Part shown: positions 1-9,728 of the stretch, one piece after another | How positions within the stretch are numbered: the first letter of the stretch is position 1 | Layout of the letters: the number at the start of each line of letters is the position of its first letter | Assembly: GCA_947259415.1 (NCBI GenBank) | Contig: CAMYMI010000006.1 | Span: 138,217-202,216, forward strand | Source: an uncultured Ectothiorhodospiraceae bacterium | GTDB lineage: Bacteria; Pseudomonadota; Gammaproteobacteria; UBA9214 | DNA: 64,000 nucleotides | Reading direction: 5' to 3' | Translations under genes and position numbers: made by a program | Notes under the pieces: generated by a model | What the model was told of the DNA's origin: nothing | Databases searched by the model: none | Seen by the model: only the letters and a program-made list of their open reading frames with translations

Positions 1-1
1 C

Positions 2-1114
2 GCCGATGGCTACATATTGACGAACTATCATGTAGTCAAGAATGCAGATGAGATCATTGTGCGCCTGAACGACCGGCGCGAGCTGCGCGGCGAGGTTGTC
101 GGTACGGACAAACGCAGTGATGTTGCACTGCTAAGGATCGATGCCAAGGACCTGCCCGTTGCCAGGATCGGCAAGTCAAGTACCCTGCAGGTTGGTGAAT
201 GGGTGCTGGCGATCGGTTCGCCGTTTGGCTTCGATTACTCGGCGACAGCCGGCATCGTCAGTGCCAAGGGTCGCAGCCTGCCGTCGGAAAACTATGTGCC
301 CTTTATTCAGACGGATGTTGCCATCAACCCGGGCAACTCCGGTGGTCCGCTGTTCAACCAGGCCGGCGAGGTGGTCGGGGTGAATTCGCAGATCTACAGT
401 CGCACGGGTGGCTACATGGGGCTGTCCTTTGCTATTCCGATCGAGGTTGCAATGGACGTGGCCGACCAGCTCAAGACCAGTGGCCATGTCAGCCGCGGCT
501 GGCTGGGGGTGCTGATCCAGGATATTAACCTGGACCTGGCCGAGTCCTTCGGCATGAAGCAGCCGCGCGGTGCGCTGGTTGCCAAGGTGCTTGAGGATAG
601 CCCGGCCGAGGAAGCCGGCTTCCAGGTTGGCGATGTTATCGTTGCCTTCAACGGCAAGACAATCAATGACTCTGCCAGCCTCCCACCGATTGTCGGCAGC
701 ACCAAGGTGGGCGTGTTTGTGCCCGTCGATATCATTCGTGCTCGCAAACAGACCGTGATCAAGGTCAAACTGGGGGAGTTACCCGAGGATGCCGCAGTTG
801 CCAAGGTACAAAAGCCGGCGGCTGAAAAGGCCAACCGCCTTGGTGTCACCGTCTTGGACCTGACGCAACAGCAGAAACAGGAACTCGACCTGGCGAATGG
901 CGTGGTGGTGGAGCAGCTGGTTGACGGTGCGGCATCCGCAGCCGGTGTGCGCAAGGGTGACATCATCCTCAGTATCAACAACGAAACCGTCAACAATAGC
1001 GAACAGTTTCTGGAACTGATCGAGGCATTACCCGCCGGCAAGTCCGTGGCGGTTCTGGTGCAACGCGGCAGCAACCCGACCTTCCTCGCTATCAAGGTGC
1101 CTAAGGATAGCTGA
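2..1114 (+). CDS. mucD: DegP/MucD-type periplasmic serine protease, 5' truncated
   Basis: HtrA-family serine endoprotease that degrades or refolds misfolded envelope proteins in the periplasm. The frame is open to the left edge, so the signal peptide and the start of the protease domain are missing. The visible part carries the catalytic triad: His in TNYHVV, Asp in SDVALL and Ser in NPGNSGGPL. Two PDZ domains follow, the first beginning near RGWLGVLIQDI and the second near RLGVTVLDLTQQQ. Two PDZ domains fit DegP/DegQ/MucD rather than single-PDZ DegS. The position just upstream of a glutaredoxin-like gene and lepA is the usual place of mucD, where it often follows the sigma-E regulatory genes; those would lie outside this window. 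The family is certain; the exact paralogue name is inferred from context. Confidence 0.93.
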   Translation, partial: ADGYILTNYHVVKNADEIIVRLNDRRELRGEVVGTDKRSDVALLRIDAKDLPVARIGKSSTLQVGEWVLAIGSPFGFDYSATAGIVSAKGRSLPSENYVPFIQTDVAINPGNSGGPLFNQAGEVVGVNSQIYSRTGGYMGLSFAIPIEVAMDVADQLKTSGHVSRGWLGVLIQDINLDLAESFGMKQPRGALVAKVLEDSPAEEAGFQVGDVIVAFNGKTINDSASLPPIVGSTKVGVFVPVDIIRARKQTVIKVKLGELPEDAAVAKVQKPAAEKANRLGVTVLDLTQQQKQELDLANGVVVEQLVDGAASAAGVRKGDIILSINNETVNNSEQFLELIEALPAGKSVAVLVQRGSNPTFLAIKVPKDS

Positions 1115-1145
1115 TCAGTACGCCGGTAGCCGGTACGGGGCTGGT

Positions 1146-1388
1146 TTGACACGCCATCTGACGGTGTTCGCACGGGCGGGTTGCCACCTGTGCGACGACA
1201 TGGTGCTGGAACTGGAGCGCCTGAAACCGGCTCTGGGTTTCGAATACAGCGTCCATGATGTGGATGATGACCCTGTGCTGGCGAGCCGCTACGGCGAGCG
1301 GGTGCCGGTGCTGGTCGCAGGCGAAATCGAGTTGTGCTGCTATTTTCTCGATCAACAGGGTCTGCGCGAGTATTTCCTGCCCTCCTGA
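1146..1388 (+). CDS. Glutaredoxin-like (DUF836) thiol protein
   Basis: An 80-residue thioredoxin-fold protein with a redox CxxC motif (AGCHLC, Cys13 and Cys16) and the usual cis-proline loop (RVPVLV) about 40 residues later. It fits the small glutaredoxin-like DUF836 family often found between mucD and lepA. The frame shows no ATG; a TTG at 1146 is the best start, 31 bases after the protease stop, so it is probably co-transcribed. The physiological substrate is not known. Confidence 0.82.
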   Translation: MTRHLTVFARAGCHLCDDMVLELERLKPALGFEYSVHDVDDDPVLASRYGERVPVLVAGEIELCCYFLDQQGLREYFLPS

Positions 1389-1573
1389 ACGTGTATAATA
1401 AAAACCTTAATTATAATCAGCCAGTTAACTTTCCAGTCTGTAGCCGCAATCTGCCATCACAGGATTTATACCGACAAGGGAAGCCTATTCCTCTCACAGG
1501 GGTCACCATGCCTGTTCACTGTCCGGCACGACACGCATGCCGGGACGAGCCCTATACCCCCTGATTTTCTGCC

Positions 1574-3376
1574 ATGATCGACCGTCAACACGTCCGCAAC
1601 TTTTCCATCATTGCCCATATCGACCATGGTAAATCGACCCTGGCCGATCGTTTTATCCAGATTTGTGGCGGACTGAGCGAGCGCGAGATGGAAGAGCAGG
1701 TCCTGGATTCCATGGACCTGGAGCGGGAACGCGGGATCACCATCAAGGCGCAGAGTGTTTCCCTGGAGTACAAGGCCCGCAACGGTGAGACCTACCAGCT
1801 GAACCTGATCGACACGCCGGGTCATGTGGATTTTTCCTACGAGGTGTCACGTTCACTGGCTGCCTGTGAGGGGGCACTGCTGGTTGTCGATGCCGCCCAG
1901 GGTGTGGAGGCGCAGAGTGTGGCCAACTGCTATACCGCAATCGAGCAGGGTCTAGAGGTAATGCCTGTGCTGAACAAGATCGACCTGCCAGCGGCGGAAC
2001 CTGAGCGGGTGATACACGAGATCGAGGAGATCATCGGAATCGAGGCCGGGGATGCCGTGCGGGTCAGTGCCAAGACCGGTGAAGGCGTTGTCGACCTGCT
2101 GGAATCACTGATCAATAAGATCCCGGCCCCTGAAGGTAACCCAGGGGCGTCGCTCAGGGCGCTGATCGTTGATTCCTGGTTCGACAACTATGTCGGGGTT
2201 ATCTCACTGGTGCGTGTGGTTGATGGCAGACTGGGGCGCCGCGAAAAGATTCGCATTATGTCGACCGGGCGCAATTTCCAGGTTGAGAAACTGGGCGTAT
2301 TTTCACCCAAGCCGGTGGGGCGTGATTTCCTGCAGGCAGGTGATGTGGGCTTCGTGATTGCCGGCATCAAGGATATCGAGGGTGCGCCTGTTGGTGACAC
2401 CATTACGCGCGCAGACCAGCCGGTCAGTGAACCACTGCCGGGCTTTATGATGGTGCAGCCGCGGGTGTTTGCCGGTCTGTTTCCGGTCAGTTCAGACGAC
2501 TATGAAAACCTGCGCGAGGCTCTGCAGAAACTGCGCCTCAACGATGCCGCGCTGCACTATGAGCCGGAGACCTCCACGGCCCTGGGTTTCGGATTCCGCT
2601 GCGGTTTCCTGGGCATGCTGCACATGGAAATCGTGCAGGAGCGTCTGGAACGTGAATACGATCTCGACCTCATAACCACAGCGCCGACAGTGATTTATGA
2701 GGTCCTGACAGCCTTGGGCGAGACCCTGCAGATTGACAACCCTGCCAGTCTGCCTCCCGCCAACCAGATCGAGGAAATCCGTGAACCGATTATCGAGGCC
2801 AATATCCTGGTGCCGCAGGACTATCTGGGTGCGGTCATCACCCTGTGCGTGGAGAAACGCGGGGTACAGAAAAACATGCAGTATCTCGGCAGCCAGGTGT
2901 CACTCAGCTATGAGCTGCCGATGAGCGAGATCGTGCTCGATTTCTTTGACCGGCTGAAATCGGTAAGTCGGGGCTATGCCTCCTTCGACTACCATTTCGT
3001 GCGCTTCCAGGCGGCGCCCCTGGTCAAGCTTGATATACTGATCAACACTGAACGCGTGGACGCACTGTCGGTGATTGTGCACCGCGACGTGGCACAGTCA
3101 CGCGGTCGCGCACTCGCGGCCAAGATGAAAGAATTGATCCCGCGCCAGATGTACGAGGTCGCCATCCAGGCTGCTATCGGTTCGCAGATTATCGCGCGTA
3201 CCAATGTGAAGGCGATGCGCAAGAATGTGACGGCCAAGTGCTACGGGGGTGACGTGACCCGCAAGCGCAAGTTGCTGGAGAAGCAGAAGGCTGGCAAGAA
3301 ACGCATGAAACAGTTCGGCAAGGTCGAGATTCCCCAAGCCGCCTTCCTCGCGGTATTGCGGGTCGACAATGATTAA
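1574..3376 (+). CDS. lepA: Elongation factor 4 (LepA)
   Basis: Ribosome-associated translational GTPase of 600 residues, the normal length. The G domain is at the N terminus with G1 AHIDHGKST (about residues 14-22), DTPGHVDF as G3 and NKIDLP as G4. Domains II and III, the EF-G-like domain V and the LepA-specific C-terminal domain (ending near [13 protein letters not shown]) follow. EF4 back-translocates or remodels stalled ribosomes. It is separated from the upstream gene by 185 bases; a TATAAT at 1394-1399 in that gap could be a -10 element but has no convincing -35. lepB follows after 166 bases, as in most gammaproteobacteria. Confidence 0.98.
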   Translation: MIDRQHVRNFSIIAHIDHGKSTLADRFIQICGGLSEREMEEQVLDSMDLERERGITIKAQSVSLEYKARNGETYQLNLIDTPGHVDFSYEVSRSLAACEGALLVVDAAQGVEAQSVANCYTAIEQGLEVMPVLNKIDLPAAEPERVIHEIEEIIGIEAGDAVRVSAKTGEGVVDLLESLINKIPAPEGNPGASLRALIVDSWFDNYVGVISLVRVVDGRLGRREKIRIMSTGRNFQVEKLGVFSPKPVGRDFLQAGDVGFVIAGIKDIEGAPVGDTITRADQPVSEPLPGFMMVQPRVFAGLFPVSSDDYENLREALQKLRLNDAALHYEPETSTALGFGFRCGFLGMLHMEIVQERLEREYDLDLITTAPTVIYEVLTALGETLQIDNPASLPPANQIEEIREPIIEANILVPQDYLGAVITLCVEKRGVQKNMQYLGSQVSLSYELPMSEIVLDFFDRLKSVSRGYASFDYHFVRFQAAPLVKLDILINTERVDALSVIVHRDVAQSRGRALAAKMKELIPRQMYEVAIQAAIGSQIIARTNVKAMRKNVTAKCYGGDVTRKRKLLEKQKAGKKRMKQFGKVEIPQAAFLAVLRVDND

Positions 3377-3393
3377 TTACCCCGCCACTACTG

Positions 3394-3413
3394 ATAATCA
3401 TGTGACTGATTAT
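3394..3413. repeat. Inverted repeat between lepA and lepB
   Basis: A perfect 7-base inverted repeat, ATAATCA-N6-TGATTAT, in the AT-rich gap upstream of lepB. Outer bases can also pair (CTAC at the left, GTAG at the right). No T-run follows, so it is not a clear terminator. It could be an operator or an mRNA hairpin. Confidence 0.35.
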
Positions 3414-3542
3414 AAAGTAGAAAATCAGGTGCCCTGGGTTCCCGCGGCGGGGATACGGGGAGCGGGGCGGCATGCGAATATAATCCGGTGCTGGCCTGGC
3501 GAGGTGCCCGGGTGAGTTGTCCCAACAAAGGATGAAGTATTT

Positions 3543-4370
3543 ATGAATTTTGATTTTCCAACCCTGCTGGTTGCAGCCACCCTGTTTACCGGTCTCGCCT
3601 GGGCGGTCGATGCAATGGCCTGGGCACCGCGCCGGCGCGCCAGGGCCGGTGAGCTGATGCGTGCGGGCAATGCCTCGGACTCAGAGCAGGTGGCAACGGC
3701 ACTGAAAGAGCCCACCTGGGTCGAGTATTGCAAGTCGTTCTTCCCGGTCATCCTGGCGGTACTGCTGTTGCGCTCCTTCCTGGTCGAGCCGTTCCGCATC
3801 CCCTCCGGTTCGATGATGCCGACCCTGCTGGTGGGTGATTTCATCCTGGTGAACAAGTACGCCTATGGAATCCGCCTGCCTGTCCTGAATACCAAGGTGA
3901 TCGATATCGGCGAGCCACAACGCGGCGACGTGGTGGTCTTCAGGTATCCCAAGGACCCCTCGGTGGACTATATCAAGCGGGTAGTGGGCTTGCCGGGAGA
4001 CCGCATCGGTTATTTTGACAAGATGCTCTATATCAATGGCAAGCCAGCCGACCAGGTGCCTGCCGGTGTCTATGTCGGCAAGGGTTCCGGGATCTCCATG
4101 TCGGGCGCCAGTGAAAGCAGGGAAACCCTGGGCGAGATCGAGCACAACATCCTGGTGATGTCGCGTACACCCGGGCTGGAAGGAGAATACGTGGTGCGCG
4201 AGAACGAATATTTTGTGATGGGTGACAATCGTGATAATAGTAACGACAGCCGCTACTGGGGGCCGGTGCCGGAATCGCATCTGGTGGGCAAGGCATTTCG
4301 GGTCTGGATGAACTGGGACTCCGCCAACCGGGGCGTCGATCTGGATCGAATCGGCATGAAAATTCAATAG
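3543..4370 (+). CDS. lepB: Signal peptidase I
   Basis: Inner-membrane leader peptidase that cleaves Sec and Tat signal peptides on the periplasmic side. At 275 residues it is shorter than the E. coli enzyme (about 324). Hydrophobic segments lie at about residues 6-24 and 66-80. The Ser/Lys dyad is visible: Ser90 in PSGSMMPTL and Lys145 in DYIKRVVGLPGD. The conserved GDNRDNSNDSRYWG box is near the C terminus. The start is an ATG after an A/G-rich stretch (AAAGGATG). It sits in the lepA-lepB-DUF4845-rnc-era order. Confidence 0.97.
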   Translation: MNFDFPTLLVAATLFTGLAWAVDAMAWAPRRRARAGELMRAGNASDSEQVATALKEPTWVEYCKSFFPVILAVLLLRSFLVEPFRIPSGSMMPTLLVGDFILVNKYAYGIRLPVLNTKVIDIGEPQRGDVVVFRYPKDPSVDYIKRVVGLPGDRIGYFDKMLYINGKPADQVPAGVYVGKGSGISMSGASESRETLGEIEHNILVMSRTPGLEGEYVVRENEYFVMGDNRDNSNDSRYWGPVPESHLVGKAFRVWMNWDSANRGVDLDRIGMKIQ

Positions 4371-4392
4371 GACAGCTGCAAGGGAGAACGGA

Positions 4393-4761
4393 ATGCATTC
4401 ACTGCATCGACAGAAGGGGATGACGGGGGCCGGCTGGCTGATCGTACTGGTATTGATCGGCTTTTTTGCGCTACTGGTACTGAAGATGCTGCCGTCCTAC
4501 ATGGAGTATTACAAGATTGTCTCCACGCTTGAATCGCTGGAGGAAGAAACGGGGCTCGAGACTCCGCTTGATATCCGCAAACTGATCGAGCGCCGCTTCG
4601 ATATCAGTTATGTGAGCACGATCCAGCCCCGGGATGTCATTATACGAAGCTCGGGCCCGAACTACCGGGTGCAGGCGAAATATGAATCACGCAAGCACCT
4701 GTTTGCCAATGTCTACGTGGTGATGGTCTTTGACAAGCAGGTAATGGTAAAGGCCCGTTGA
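4393..4761 (+). CDS. DUF4845 membrane protein
   Basis: A 122-residue protein with a short basic N terminus, one hydrophobic segment (about residues 15-33) and a soluble domain, so it is a predicted single-span membrane protein facing the periplasm. The N-terminal layout (basic stretch then KGMTGAGWLIVLV) resembles a pseudopilin-like anchor. It matches the DUF4845 family, which sits between lepB and rnc in many gamma- and betaproteobacteria; its function is unknown. An AAGGGAGA Shine-Dalgarno precedes the ATG, and the stop overlaps the rnc start. Confidence 0.85.
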   Translation: MHSLHRQKGMTGAGWLIVLVLIGFFALLVLKMLPSYMEYYKIVSTLESLEEETGLETPLDIRKLIERRFDISYVSTIQPRDVIIRSSGPNYRVQAKYESRKHLFANVYVVMVFDKQVMVKAR

Positions 4762-5438
4762 CGAAGTCGCCGGAAACACTGGCGAAACTCTTTGGTTACC
4801 GGTTCGATAATACCGGCTTCCTGAAACAGGCCCTGGTCCACCGCAGTGCCGGTAGCCGCAACAATGAACGGCTGGAATTTCTCGGTGATGCCGTGCTGGG
4901 TACCGTGATTGCCCACGAGGTATTTGCGCGTCACCCCAAGGCCCGGGAAGGAGAACTCAGCCGGATGCGCTCGACCCTGGTGAGGCGCGAGTCACTGGCC
5001 GAACTCGCCGACGGACTCGATATTGGTACCTACCTGAAGCTCGGTCCCGGCGAGCGCAAGAGCGGCGGTCACCAACGCCAGTCCATCCTGGCCGATGCCT
5101 TTGAGGCGGTGCTCGGTGCAATCTACCTGGACGGCGGGTTCGAACCCTGCCGGCAGACCATCGTAGCCTTGTTTGCGGAAAAACTTGACGCCATCGCTGA
5201 TCTCGACCACCTCAAGGATCACAAGACACGCCTGCAGGAGTACCTGCAATCACAGAGCAAGCCACTGCCCGAATACAGCGTCGTCGAAATCGCCGGTGAG
5301 TCGCATGCCCAGTCTTTCAGGGTGCGCTGCACGGTCAGCGATACCGACATCGAACCCACCGTGGGACAGGCAAAAAGCCGCCGTCGTGCCGAGCAGGACG
5401 CAGCCGGCAAGATGCTGGCACAGCTGGGCGCCGGTTAG
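4758..5438 (+). CDS. rnc: Ribonuclease III
   Basis: Double-strand-specific endoribonuclease that processes rRNA precursors and structured mRNAs. It is 226 residues, the same as E. coli. The catalytic signature NERLEFLGDAVLG is at about residues 36-48, and a C-terminal dsRNA-binding domain spans roughly residues 155-226. The start is a TTG that overlaps the DUF4845 stop by four bases (TTGA), which points to translational coupling. era follows after four bases. Confidence 0.97.
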   Translation: MTKSPETLAKLFGYRFDNTGFLKQALVHRSAGSRNNERLEFLGDAVLGTVIAHEVFARHPKAREGELSRMRSTLVRRESLAELADGLDIGTYLKLGPGERKSGGHQRQSILADAFEAVLGAIYLDGGFEPCRQTIVALFAEKLDAIADLDHLKDHKTRLQEYLQSQSKPLPEYSVVEIAGESHAQSFRVRCTVSDTDIEPTVGQAKSRRRAEQDAAGKMLAQLGAG

Positions 5439-5442
5439 TCCT

Positions 5443-6342
5443 GTGGTCCCGAAATACCGTTGTGGTTATATCGCCCTGGTGGGCCGTCCCAACGTGGGCA
5501 AGTCGACGCTGCTGAACCGGCTGCTGGGACAGAAGATCAGCATCACCTCCAAGCGCCCGCAGACCACCCGCCACCGCATACTAGGAATCAAGACCGGTAA
5601 AACGGCGCAGTTCGTCTATGTCGACACACCGGGCCTGCACCGCTACAACGGGCGGGCCATGAACCGCCAGATGAACAGGGCGGCAAGCCAGGCCTTGCAG
5701 GACGTGGACGTGGTGGTCTTTATCGTCGAGGGCATGCGCTGGACTGCCGACGACGACCTGGTGCTGAAGGAACTGGAACGCATCCGCTGTCCGGTAGTGC
5801 TGGCGGTAAACAAGGTGGACCTGATCGCCAACAAGGAAGAATTGCTACCCGCACTGCAGGCATTGTCCGAAAAACGCTCATTTGACCAGATCATCCCGCT
5901 ATCCGCAGTCAGGGGCGACAATATCGCGGAACTGGAGTCCTGTGTGGAGGCCCTGTTGCCGGAGTCCGCCCCTTTCTATCCCGAGGACCAGGTCACTGAC
6001 CGCAGCGAACGCTTCCTGGTCGCCGAGCGGGTGCGGGAGAAACTGTTCCGCAAGCTGGGCAAGGAGCTGCCCTACGGGCTGACAGTGGAGGTCGAGGACT
6101 TTCGCCGGGACACAGGTATCATTCACATCCATGCGCTGATCTGGGTGGAGCGCCAGAGCCAGAAGAATATCGTGATCGGCAAGCAGGGCCGGGTACTCAA
6201 GGAGGTGGGCCAGCAGGCGCGCCTTGATATCGAGCAGCTGCTCGACAGCAAGGTCAACCTGAAGCTCTGGGTCAAGGTCAAGGAGGGCTGGGCCGATGAC
6301 GAGCGTGCCTTGCGGAGTCTGGGATATACTGATGACTACTGA
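5443..6342 (+). CDS. era: GTPase Era
   Basis: Ras-like GTPase that binds the 3' end of 16S rRNA and is needed for 30S maturation. It is 299 residues with G1 GRPNVGKST near the N terminus, DTPGLH as G3 and NKVDLI as G4. A C-terminal KH domain contains GKQGRVLKEVG. The open frame continues upstream into rnc, but homology begins at VPKYRCGYIALVG, so I choose the GTG at 5443, four bases after the rnc stop. The longer frame is an accident of overlap. Confidence 0.96.
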   Translation: MVPKYRCGYIALVGRPNVGKSTLLNRLLGQKISITSKRPQTTRHRILGIKTGKTAQFVYVDTPGLHRYNGRAMNRQMNRAASQALQDVDVVVFIVEGMRWTADDDLVLKELERIRCPVVLAVNKVDLIANKEELLPALQALSEKRSFDQIIPLSAVRGDNIAELESCVEALLPESAPFYPEDQVTDRSERFLVAERVREKLFRKLGKELPYGLTVEVEDFRRDTGIIHIHALIWVERQSQKNIVIGKQGRVLKEVGQQARLDIEQLLDSKVNLKLWVKVKEGWADDERALRSLGYTDDY

Positions 6343-6374
6343 TTCCAGCCATGATCGGGGCCCGGGATTTGCCT

Positions 6375-7133
6375 ATGAGTACCCGTAGCAAGGTCACACT
6401 CGAACCTGCCTTCATCCTGCATCATTATCCCTACCGTGATTCCAGCCTGCTGCTGGAGGTATTCGCCAGGGGTTATGGTCGGCTCGGGCTGGTGGCGCGT
6501 GGTGTGCGCTCGGCAAGGGCGCGCTGGCGCGGGCAGTTGCAGAATTTCCGGCCCCTGCTGCTGTCGTGGAGTCTGCGCGGAGAGCTCGGGACCCTGACCG
6601 GACTCGAATTCCCCGTGGCCACCGGCATGCCGGCCGGCCGGCGCCTGCTGAGTGCGTATTACCTGAACGAGTTGATCCTGCGGCTGCTGGCACGGCATGA
6701 TCCCCACCCCGAGGTATTCGATGCCTATGCGGAGGCCATCCGCGACATCGACGTTACCGAGGAGCCGGCATTGCGGATCTTCGAGAAACGCCTGCTGCAG
6801 GCGTTGGGTTATGGCCTGCTGCTCGAGCACGAGGCGGATAGCGGGTTACCGATAGAAAATGAGGCCTGGTATGAATACCTGCTGGAGCGCGGGCCTGTGC
6901 GACGCGCGCAGGTATGCGAACAGGGAATCTTCCTGCGCGGTTCCAGCCTGACCGCCCTGCACCGGGAGCGCCTCGCTGATCCGGCCTGCTGCCGTGAGGT
7001 CAAATCGCTGATGCGGGCCGCCCTGTCACTCTACCTGGGATCACGGCCACTCAAGACCCGGGAGGTGTTGCGGCAGCTGGTGACAATGTCGGATAAGGGC
7101 CGGGATACAGGGTCCCGAACGGATATGAACTGA
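6375..7133 (+). CDS. recO: DNA repair protein RecO
   Basis: RecF-pathway mediator that loads RecA onto SSB-coated single strands. The protein is 252 residues from the chosen ATG: an N-terminal OB fold (family-like AFILHHYPYRDSSLLLEVF) followed by a helical domain. An in-frame ATG at 6351 would add eight residues but has no ribosome site, while GGGA lies seven bases before 6375. It sits between era and pdxJ, the classic order. Confidence 0.94.
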   Translation: MSTRSKVTLEPAFILHHYPYRDSSLLLEVFARGYGRLGLVARGVRSARARWRGQLQNFRPLLLSWSLRGELGTLTGLEFPVATGMPAGRRLLSAYYLNELILRLLARHDPHPEVFDAYAEAIRDIDVTEEPALRIFEKRLLQALGYGLLLEHEADSGLPIENEAWYEYLLERGPVRRAQVCEQGIFLRGSSLTALHRERLADPACCREVKSLMRAALSLYLGSRPLKTREVLRQLVTMSDKGRDTGSRTDMN

Positions 7134-7151
7134 TGCAAGGAATTGTTTTAC

Positions 7152-7895
7152 ATGGGTACTGAATCGGAAATTCTGCTTGGTGTGAATATCGATCACGTGG
7201 CCACCCTGCGCCAGGCGCGCGGTACGCGATATCCGGATCCGGTGCAGGCAGCTATCATGGCCGAACAGGCAGGTGCTGACAGCGTAACGCTGCACCTGCG
7301 CGAGGACCGCCGTCACATCCAGGAGCGTGACGTGGACATGCTCAAGGATATATTGCAGACGCGCATGAACCTTGAGATGGCGGTCACCGCGGAGATGCTG
7401 AAGATTGCCGGGCGTGTCCGGCCACAGGACTGTTGCCTGGTACCCGAGCGGCGCGAGGAACTGACCACGGAGGGGGGCCTCGATGTCGCCGGTCAGGTGA
7501 TGCGCATCAAGGAAGCCTGTGCACAGCTCGAGGCGGCCGGTGTGCGCGTGTCACTGTTCATCGATGCAGATCCCGCCCAGGTGGCGGCTGCCGCCGAAAC
7601 CGGTGCCCCGTGTATCGAGATCCATACCGGACGCTATGCCGATGCCGCTGATGGGGATGCCCGGCTCGCGGAACTGGCGCGTATCGTCGAGGCGGTCAGG
7701 GCCGGTGTGGACGCCGGCCTGCGGGTCCATGCCGGCCACGGTTTGCACTACCACAATGTCAAGGCCATTGCCGTATTGCCCGATATTCGTGAACTCAATA
7801 TCGGGCATGCGATCATGGCACGCGCGCTGTTCACCGGTCTGGGGGAGGCGGTGGCCGAGATGAAGCGCCTGATGCTGGAAGCCCGGACGGGTTGA
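7152..7895 (+). CDS. pdxJ: Pyridoxine 5'-phosphate synthase
   Basis: Condenses 1-deoxyxylulose 5-phosphate with 3-amino-2-oxopropyl phosphate to give pyridoxine 5'-phosphate, the last ring-forming step of the DXP-dependent vitamin B6 route. It is a TIM barrel of 247 residues with the signatures [25 protein letters not shown] and [11 protein letters not shown]. The ATG at 7152 follows AAGGA by nine bases; a TTG nine bases upstream is less likely. It is followed by acpS, as in E. coli. Confidence 0.97.
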   Translation: MGTESEILLGVNIDHVATLRQARGTRYPDPVQAAIMAEQAGADSVTLHLREDRRHIQERDVDMLKDILQTRMNLEMAVTAEMLKIAGRVRPQDCCLVPERREELTTEGGLDVAGQVMRIKEACAQLEAAGVRVSLFIDADPAQVAAAAETGAPCIEIHTGRYADAADGDARLAELARIVEAVRAGVDAGLRVHAGHGLHYHNVKAIAVLPDIRELNIGHAIMARALFTGLGEAVAEMKRLMLEARTG

Positions 7896-7934
7896 ACCGG
7901 TGGTACTTGCCGGTATGCAGGGGACACTGCCCGG

Positions 7935-8321
7935 ATGATTTTCGGGATTGGCACAGATATCGTGCAGGTGTCGCGCATCCAGCGCAACCTGGACCGCTAC
8001 GGCGACCGGTTTGCGCGTCGTATCCTGGGGGACTCCGAGTACCAGGAATACCTGCGCAGTCAGCAGCCGGCGCGCTTCGTGGCCAAGCGCTTTGCGGTCA
8101 AGGAGTCGGTTGCCAAGGCCTTTGGTACCGGTTTTACCGGCGGATTGAGCTTTCGTGAAATCACCGTGCGGCATGGCAAGACGGGCAATCCTCTGCTGCA
8201 TCTTACGGGTCGTGCCGCCGAGCTGAGTGCGGAACTTGGTATTGACAGGGACTTTGTCAGCATTGCCGATGAAAAGGAATATGCCGTTGCCTTTGTCACC
8301 CTGACGGCGTCAAGGGGCTAG
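7935..8321 (+). CDS. acpS: Holo-[acyl-carrier-protein] synthase
   Basis: Transfers 4'-phosphopantetheine from CoA to the serine of acyl carrier protein. It is 128 residues with both family motifs, GIGTDIVQVSRI at the N terminus and FAVKESVAKAFGTG in the middle. It could also charge the extra acyl carrier protein encoded at 34.1 kb; that is inference. Its last 12 bases overlap the 3' end of the convergent Hpt gene. Confidence 0.96.
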   Translation: MIFGIGTDIVQVSRIQRNLDRYGDRFARRILGDSEYQEYLRSQQPARFVAKRFAVKESVAKAFGTGFTGGLSFREITVRHGKTGNPLLHLTGRAAELSAELGIDRDFVSIADEKEYAVAFVTLTASRG

Positions 8322-8729
8322 CCCGCTTTTGGCCAGTAACGCCTCGATGGCCTGAACGGAGGCGTTGCAGGCCGGAGTGACGGCATCAACGTCTTCCGAC
8401 CTAATGACCTCCTGCAGCTTGCGCAGTGCCCCGGTCAGTTCCGGGAGGTCGCAGTACACCACCGCACCCAGCAATTTATGGGAACACCGGCCCAGCTCGT
8501 CGATGTCCCGGCCTGCATGGGCGTCCAGCAAGGCCTGGCGGTGTTCGGGCAGTTCCAGCAACAGGCTGGCAAACAGTTCACTGGAGAAGCGCGCAGACAC
8601 CGTGTCTGTCTCCGGGTGATTTCCGGCAGCGGTTATTTCCACCGCTGCTGAAGGCGTCTTCCCGTCACGGTGCGCGAGTAGTCCGCGCATCAGTCGCAGC
8701 AGCTTATGAGTCGTGTTGCCGATATTCAT
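8310..8729 (-). CDS. Stand-alone histidine phosphotransfer (Hpt) protein
   Basis: A 139-residue protein whose C-terminal two thirds is a four-helix Hpt domain with the phospho-accepting His84 in RCSHKLLGAVVYC. It has no kinase or receiver domain. The first 45 residues are poorly conserved looking. It lies next to cysM in the cysM ... rlmD neighbourhood, where pseudomonads and relatives carry gacS/barA, a hybrid kinase that ends in an Hpt domain. It may be a detached GacS/BarA Hpt module; the full kinase is not in this window. Partners are unknown. Confidence 0.75.
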   Translation of the reverse strand: MNIGNTTHKLLRLMRGLLAHRDGKTPSAAVEITAAGNHPETDTVSARFSSELFASLLLELPEHRQALLDAHAGRDIDELGRCSHKLLGAVVYCDLPELTGALRKLQEVIRSEDVDAVTPACNASVQAIEALLAKSGLAP

Positions 8730-8835
8730 AGCCCTTTCGGTATCCGATTCTTATCAAGAATACTCCGGCCTGTCACGGTGAGCGGCCAGCGGTTCTTCTG
8801 TATACTAATCCAAGCAATCAAGGCCTGTACCTGCC

Positions 8836-9726
8836 ATGAATTATCCTACACTTGAAGCCACGATCGGTAACACCCCGCTGGTACGCCTGCAACGCCTGCC
8901 GCGCTCAACGAGCAATACCCTGTTGGTGAAACTGGAAGGCAACAACCCGGCCGGTTCGGTCAAGGACCGTCCGGCACTCAGCATGATCAGTCATGCAGAG
9001 GCACGTGGTGAGATCAAGCCGGGCGACGCGCTGATCGAGGCCACCAGCGGCAATACCGGCATCGCGCTGGCCATGGCGGCTGCCATCAAGGGCTATCGCA
9101 TGGTGCTGATCATGCCGGAACACATGAGCATGGAACGGGTCGCGGTGATGAAGGCCTTTGGCGCCGAGATCATCCTGGTCAGCAAGGAGGCCAGCATGGA
9201 AGGGGCCAGGGACCTGGCGAAGGAGATGGAGGCCCGGGGCGAGGGGCGCGTGCTTGACCAGTTTTCCAATCCCGACAATCCGCGTGCACACTATGAGGGA
9301 ACCGGCCCCGAGATCTGGCGCGATACCCGCGGTGAAGTCACGCATTTCGTCAGTTCCATGGGCACCACCGGCACTATCATGGGGGTCTCGAAATATCTCA
9401 AGGAAATGAACCCGGGCATCGAGGTCGTCGGGGTGACCCCCACGGAAGGTTCCTCGATACCGGGCATCCGGCGCTGGCCCGAGGCCTACCTGCCGGCCAT
9501 CTTCGACGCGACACGCGTGGACCGTACCCTCGAGGTCAGCCAGGCAGAAGCGGAACAGACCACCCTGGCGCTGGCCTCGCAGGAGGGTATCTTTGCCGGT
9601 ATCTCCTCCGGGGGTGCGGTGGCCGCTGCCCTGTCCCTCTCACAGCAGGTCGAGCACGCCATTATCGTGGCCATCATCTGTGATCGAGGTGACCGGTACC
9701 TGTCGACCGGGCTGTTTCCCGACTAA
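8836..9726 (+). CDS. cysM: O-acetylserine sulfhydrylase B (CysM)
   Basis: PLP enzyme that makes cysteine from O-acetylserine and sulfide or thiosulfate. It is 296 residues with the PLP lysine Lys43 in AGSVKDRPA, the phosphate loop TSGNTG and the C-terminal SSGGAV motif. The length and the cysM-type neighbourhood favour CysM over CysK. A TATACT at 8801-8806 is a possible -10 sequence for its promoter. The next gene begins two bases after the stop. Confidence 0.95.
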   Translation: MNYPTLEATIGNTPLVRLQRLPRSTSNTLLVKLEGNNPAGSVKDRPALSMISHAEARGEIKPGDALIEATSGNTGIALAMAAAIKGYRMVLIMPEHMSMERVAVMKAFGAEIILVSKEASMEGARDLAKEMEARGEGRVLDQFSNPDNPRAHYEGTGPEIWRDTRGEVTHFVSSMGTTGTIMGVSKYLKEMNPGIEVVGVTPTEGSSIPGIRRWPEAYLPAIFDATRVDRTLEVSQAEAEQTTLALASQEGIFAGISSGGAVAAALSLSQQVEHAIIVAIICDRGDRYLSTGLFPD

Positions 9727-9728
9727 CA

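Noticed and set aside
412..1173. Long antisense frames, here and in many GC-rich genes of the window
   Set aside because: They mirror the codon pattern of the real genes, lack ribosome sites and show no recognisable domains.
5173..5442. An N-terminal extension of era
   Set aside because: It overlaps rnc out of frame and has no similarity to GTPases; the normal Era length is reached from the GTG at 5443.
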